DNA from: Candidatus Falkowiibacteriota bacterium
Lineage (GTDB): Bacteria > Patescibacteria > ABY1 > BM507 > UBA12075
DNA length: 7,383 nt
NCBI GenBank assembly: GCA_030636285.1
Contig: DAOVXE010000036.1
Coordinates: forward strand, 1 to 7,383
Reading direction: 5' to 3'
A program made the translations under genes and the position numbers. This document shows, one piece after another, positions 5,422 through 7,383 of this stretch. The notes below the pieces were generated by a model. That model saw nothing but the letters and a program-made list of their open reading frames with translations, made no database searches and was not told where the DNA came from. Position 1 is the first letter of the stretch. Each line of letters begins with the position of its first letter.

Positions 5422-5861
5422 ATTTTTAATCCAATAAAATTTCTAATACCCGTAGTTTTCTTGTACCCTACTTTTTCATAAAAATGGATTGCGTAAATTG
5501 AGGCTCTAAGTCTGATTTCTTTAGAGCCTTTTTTGATACATGACTTTTCAAATTTTTCCATTAATTTGCTGCCAACTCCACTTTTATGATATCTTCCATC
5601 AACAAATAAATTCACGACTCGATTTTTTCTACCGCGAATCATGCCAATAATCTTTTTATTATCAACTGCTATAAAAAATATATCTGATTTTGAAAAAGCC
5701 AATTTTAGTTTTTCAATATTCTTCTCTGGATTGTAAAAATTAATAAACCTATTAACTGCTTCTTTAGTTCCTTCTTGTTTATTATATCTCTTAAAGGTAC
5801 TACTGACTATTTCTGCGACAAGCGCAGTGTCAACTATTTTAAATTTTCTGATAATAATCAT
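5388..5861 (-). CDS. GNAT-family N-acetyltransferase
   Basis: A 157-residue protein of normal length for a single GNAT domain, which transfers an acetyl group from acetyl-CoA to an amine. Visible parts: N-terminal strand IIIRKFKIVDTALVAEIV; helix region to about 60; strands DIFFIAVDNKKIIGMIRG (60-77) and VVNLFVDG (82-89); the acetyl-CoA loop of motif A, YHKSGVGSKLM (91-101), where G95 and G97 are conserved and His replaces the usual first Gln/Arg; and motif B, SIYAIHFYEKVGYKK (121-135). The C-terminal MKKNITKQ is extra. The substrate is unknown. It has its own extended -10 promoter and points towards the bidirectional terminator. Many such genes sit next to toxin-antitoxin modules in accessory regions. 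There is no DUF1778-type antitoxin beside it, so a GNAT toxin (TacT/AtaT type) is not supported. Confidence 0.85.
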   Translation of the reverse strand: MIIIRKFKIVDTALVAEIVSSTFKRYNKQEGTKEAVNRFINFYNPEKNIEKLKLAFSKSDIFFIAVDNKKIIGMIRGRKNRVVNLFVDGRYHKSGVGSKLMEKFEKSCIKKGSKEIRLRASIYAIHFYEKVGYKKTTGIRNFIGLKICPMKKNITKQ

Positions 5862-5882
5862 AATTTCACTAATTTTAAAGTA

Positions 5883-5891
5883 ATTATATCA
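5883..5891 (-). promoter_or_regulatory. Extended -10 promoter of the acetyltransferase gene
   Basis: Read on the minus strand, TGA followed by a perfect TATAAT lies about 20 bases upstream of the start codon. No good -35 is found at 16-18 bases (a TTGACG occurs but 27 bases away), which fits an extended -10 promoter. The predicted leader is about 15 bases and has no clear Shine-Dalgarno. Confidence 0.55.
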
Positions 5892-5960
5892 AATGCTAAC
5901 ATTTATATTTGTGTTCGTCAATTATTCACGCGATTGATCGTATGATTTTCTATTTCATAC

Positions 5961-5989
5961 TTGACAACTAATAAATTTATGTATATAAT
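5961..5989 (+). promoter_or_regulatory. Consensus sigma-70 promoter of the BrnT/CopG operon
   Basis: TTGACA (5961-5966), exactly 17 bases, then TATAAT (5984-5989): both boxes are perfect. Transcription would begin near 5996, only about 12 bases before the toxin ATG, leaving a very short leader without a Shine-Dalgarno. Such a strong promoter fits an operon held down by its own antitoxin. Confidence 0.85.
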
Positions 5990-6000
5990 GGTAATATACA
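5980..6000. promoter_or_regulatory. Palindromic operator candidate over the -10 box
   Basis: TGTATAT (5980-5986) and ATATACA (5994-6000) are perfect inverted repeats separated by 7 bases. The palindrome covers the -10 box and likely start site, where a ribbon-helix-helix antitoxin bound as a dimer would block RNA polymerase. BrnA-type antitoxins are known to autoregulate; binding here is inferred. Confidence 0.55.
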
Positions 6001-6007
6001 AGTATTT

Positions 6008-6313
6008 ATGGTGAAATTATCACAAATTAAAGGTTTTGACTGGGATAATTATAATATTGATAAAAATTGGCTAAAGCATCAAGTATTGCCCGAAGAATGC
6101 GAACAAGTTTTTTTCAATAAGCCTATATTTATTTATCCGGATTTTAAACACTCCCAAAAAGAAGCCAGGTTTCACGCGTTAGGCAAAACGCATATTGATA
6201 GAAAATTATTCATTGCTTTTACTGTGCGGCAAGGGAAAATTAGAATCATTTCCGCTCGTGATATGAATAATAAAGAAAGAAAAATATATGATAAACAAGA
6301 AAAAACAACTTAA
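6008..6313 (+). CDS. brnT: BrnT-family ribonuclease toxin
   Basis: A 101-residue protein matching the BrnT pattern along its length: FDWD (10-13), DKNWLKH (18-24), PEECEQVF (28-35), HSQKEARFHALGKTHIDRKL (48-67), IAFTVRQGKIRIISARD (69-85) and NKERKIYD (88-95). BrnT folds like RelE and cleaves RNA, arresting growth when free. The toxin gene comes first, as is usual for brnTA, and its end overlaps the antitoxin gene by 26 bases. It is driven by the consensus promoter at 5961 and has almost no leader, so translation may be weak or leaderless-like. The start at 6008 is the only ATG that keeps the conserved N-terminus. The family assignment is firm; activity in this organism is inferred. Confidence 0.88.
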   Translation: MVKLSQIKGFDWDNYNIDKNWLKHQVLPEECEQVFFNKPIFIYPDFKHSQKEARFHALGKTHIDRKLFIAFTVRQGKIRIISARDMNNKERKIYDKQEKTT

Positions 6314-6575
6314 AAAACTTCCCAAATTCAAAAACGAAGATGAAGAAAGAGAATTTTGGGCTACCGCGGACTCTACTGATTATATCAATTGGGATAATGC
6401 CATGATAAATCCCAGTTTTCCCAATTTAAAGCCTTCAACAAAAACTATTTCCATAAGGCTTACTTTAAGCATGCTTGATCGCCTTAAAGTGCTGGCTAAC
6501 TCCCGCGACATTCCTTATCAATCATTTATTAAAATGATTCTGGCCGAGCGAATAAAAGAAGAAAATAATTGCTAG
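6288..6575 (+). CDS. CopG/BrnA-type antitoxin (ribbon-helix-helix)
   Basis: A 95-residue protein. The N-terminal part carries LPKFKNEDEEREFW (11-24), then DSTDYINW (28-35), typical of the CopG-like antitoxins that partner BrnT. The C-terminal part, TKTISIRLTLSMLDRLKVLA (51-70) and PYQSFIKMILAERI (76-89), is a ribbon-helix-helix: a beta strand that enters the DNA major groove followed by two helices that dimerise. It should bind and neutralise the BrnT toxin and repress the promoter through the palindrome at 5980-6000. Its start lies inside the toxin gene in another frame, so the pair is likely translationally coupled. This lineage differs from the E. coli-type BrnA in its N-terminus, hence no gene symbol. 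Confidence 0.85.
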   Translation: MINKKKQLKKLPKFKNEDEEREFWATADSTDYINWDNAMINPSFPNLKPSTKTISIRLTLSMLDRLKVLANSRDIPYQSFIKMILAERIKEENNC

Positions 6576-6623
6576 ATTCTTGTAACTCAAATTTACAGCT
6601 TGTTATAAATTTTTTCTTTTCCG

Positions 6624-6649
6624 CACAATATTTTTATTGTGTTTTATTT
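6624..6649 (+). terminator. Weak intrinsic terminator after the BrnT/CopG operon
   Basis: The stem CACAATA (6624-6630) with TATTGTG (6635-6641) around a TTTT loop is followed by TTTTATTT. The stem is AT-rich, so termination strength is uncertain. Confidence 0.45.
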
Positions 6650-6808
6650 ATGTAGCATATTCCAATCGTAAGATGATACGATGATTTGGAAATATTCAAA
6701 ATAGATTATTGATTAATTTGTTAAATTTTAATCCTTTAAATTAATTAAATTGATTAGTCCTGGATATACTGAACTGGTAGGCATATGGGAAATTAATATC
6801 CGGTATTT

Positions 6809-6841
6809 TAAATTTACAGCAACCGTGTTATTGTAAATTTA
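6809..6841. repeat. Inverted repeat just upstream of the IS orfA
   Basis: TAAATTTACA (6809-6818) and TGTAAATTTA (6832-6841) are perfect inverted copies with a 13-base loop, ending 20 bases before the orfA ATG. The AAATTTACAGC part also occurs at 6589-6599. It may be a transposase-binding or transcription-blocking hairpin of the element. Confidence 0.5.
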
Positions 6842-6861
6842 TAATATCAATCATCAAATCT

Positions 6862-7200
6862 ATGCCTAATGAAAAATTAAGAACAACTAAAACCGGCTAT
6901 AAGAAAAAAAGCTATACGCCTCAGTTTAAGCTTGACCGAGCCCTGGACACTTTGCGAAGCAATGGCAATATCTCGGAAATAGCCAGAAAATACGGTTTAA
7001 ACGCAAATTTGCTTTATCTCTGGCGCGATCAGCTTGTAGAACGCGGCTCTCAAATTTTTGAAACTACGCCTGATCAAGTCAAAAATGAACTAAAAACCAA
7101 AGTAGCAAGACTGGAACAGATGCTTGGCAAAAAAGAAGTGGAATTGAATCTGTTAAAAAATTTTTCAGATTTTTATTCGTCCCCAAGCACGCCATTGTGA
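6862..7200 (+). CDS. IS3-family transposase OrfA
   Basis: A 112-residue protein. Residues about 19-59 (YTPQFKLDRALDTLRSN, ISEIARKYGL, LLYLWRDQLVE) form the helix-turn-helix typical of OrfA, with the conserved Trp in LYLWR (W54), which binds the ends of the element. Residues about 73-99 are a leucine-zipper-like coiled coil (VARLEQMLGKKEVELNLL) for multimerisation. After this the residues NFSDFYSSPSTPL look non-conserved, as expected for a tail after a frameshift site. The stop TGA overlaps the GTG at 7197. There is no Shine-Dalgarno before the ATG; the AT-rich leader contains a hairpin at 6809-6841. Confidence 0.85.
   Translation: MPNEKLRTTKTGYKKKSYTPQFKLDRALDTLRSNGNISEIARKYGLNANLLYLWRDQLVERGSQIFETTPDQVKNELKTKVARLEQMLGKKEVELNLLKNFSDFYSSPSTPL
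7155..7161 (+). promoter_or_regulatory. Candidate -1 frameshift site (A AAA AAT)
   Basis: In the orfA frame the codons TTA AAA AAT give the slippery heptamer A-AAA-AAT. A slip of -1 leads directly into the orfB frame (KKFFRFLFVPK...), which is open from well before this point to the window end. This is the usual IS3-family way to make the OrfAB transposase. Confidence 0.55.
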
Positions 7201-7383
7201 AATTTGCCAGAGCGCAGGTCGCGGCTGGAACATTTAGCATCAGCCGCATTTGCAAGCTCTGCGGATTATCAAAAAATACATATTATAATCACAAGCATCC
7301 GGATGAACGGTTTATTGATAAATTTGAGAACATTAAAATAAGGGTTAAAAAAATAATCGCTAAAAACAGCGCTTACGGGATAA
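7197..7383 (+). CDS. IS3-family transposase OrfB, N-terminal fragment
   Basis: About 62 residues are visible, in the -1 frame relative to orfA: VKFARAQVAAGTFSISRICK, LCGLSKNTYYNHK, then DKFENIKIRVKKIIAKN and AYGI. This is the N-terminal helix-turn-helix region of OrfB, followed by the conserved helix and the xYG motif that lie before the catalytic DDE core. The GTG start given overlaps the orfA stop as GTGA and could be used by reinitiation; the frame also continues upstream, so production as an OrfAB fusion by frameshifting is the alternative. It is cut by the window edge. Confidence 0.8.
   Translation, partial: MKFARAQVAAGTFSISRICKLCGLSKNTYYNHKHPDERFIDKFENIKIRVKKIIAKNSAYGI

Larger units (their letters stand above)
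6576..6861. other. Intergenic region between the toxin-antitoxin operon and the IS element
   Basis: No gene is seen. It holds the weak terminator at 6624-6649, an imperfect hairpin at 6659-6693 (ATTCCAA-TCGTA against TACGA-TGAT-TTGGAAAT), a GGATAT/ATATCC inverted repeat (6762-6767 and 6796-6801) and a 10-base-pair inverted repeat, TAAATTTACA/TGTAAATTTA (6809-6841). The left end of the insertion sequence should lie here, but without the right end I cannot place it. Confidence 0.6.
6862..7383 (+). mobile_element. IS3-family insertion sequence, right part outside window
   Basis: The order of a helix-turn-helix orfA followed by an orfB in the -1 frame is the hallmark of IS3-family elements. Only the first portion is present; the left terminal repeat is not identified and the right end, including the DDE catalytic residues, is beyond the window. 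Confidence 0.8.

Noticed and set aside
5388..5861. GNAT toxin of a TacT/AtaT toxin-antitoxin pair
   Set aside because: No adjacent ribbon-helix-helix antitoxin gene on the same strand; the neighbouring CopG-type antitoxin belongs to BrnT and is divergent.
1..7383. CRISPR array, tRNA or rRNA genes
   Set aside because: No regularly spaced repeats, cloverleaf-like sequence or recognisable rRNA segment was found on either strand by reading.

Overview
The window is AT-rich bacterial DNA that most resembles a Candidate Phyla Radiation (Patescibacteria, Parcubacteria-like) genome. The main pointer is a small TrbC/VirB2-type pilin-like gene with a signal peptide and the hairpin of two membrane helices common in that group. 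Secreted proteins without close familiar relatives, toxin-antitoxin pairs and short gene modules fit an accessory region. All stop codons fit the standard bacterial code. The taxonomic call is an inference from gene style, not from a marker gene.

Layout. (1) Positions 2-1716 hold two secreted or envelope-type genes, the first cut by the window edge. They have different N-terminal parts but end in the same 50-residue C-terminal module, and each is followed by a strong terminator. (2) Positions 1786-2160 hold the intact pilin-like gene. (3) Positions 2184-2720 hold a RelE/ParE-type toxin-antitoxin pair. (4) Positions 2833-4935 hold a co-directional three-gene set: a CYTH-fold triphosphate enzyme, a HAD-fold phosphatase-like protein, and a 320-residue protein that looks like a radical-SAM enzyme with its CX3CX2C cluster motif at the C-terminus. 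(5) Broken 3' ends of pilin genes lie at 2731-2766 and 5056-5145, so modules 3 and 4 are each bracketed by copies of the pilin 3' end. (6) On the minus strand are a GNAT acetyltransferase (5388-5861) and a possible overlapping micro-ORF. (7) Positions 5961-6575 hold a BrnT/CopG toxin-antitoxin operon with a consensus promoter and a palindromic operator candidate. (8) The right edge carries the start of an IS3-family insertion sequence (orfA complete, orfB cut off).

How it fits together. The pilin gene and its 3'-end remnants suggest a former tandem pilin array, or a repeatedly used integration site, into which a toxin-antitoxin module and an enzyme operon were placed. The enzyme operon is the most unusual part. 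CYTH and HAD proteins both act on phosphate esters or anhydrides, and a possible permuted radical-SAM protein beside them may point to modification of a nucleotide-like substrate, though the substrate cannot be read from the sequence.
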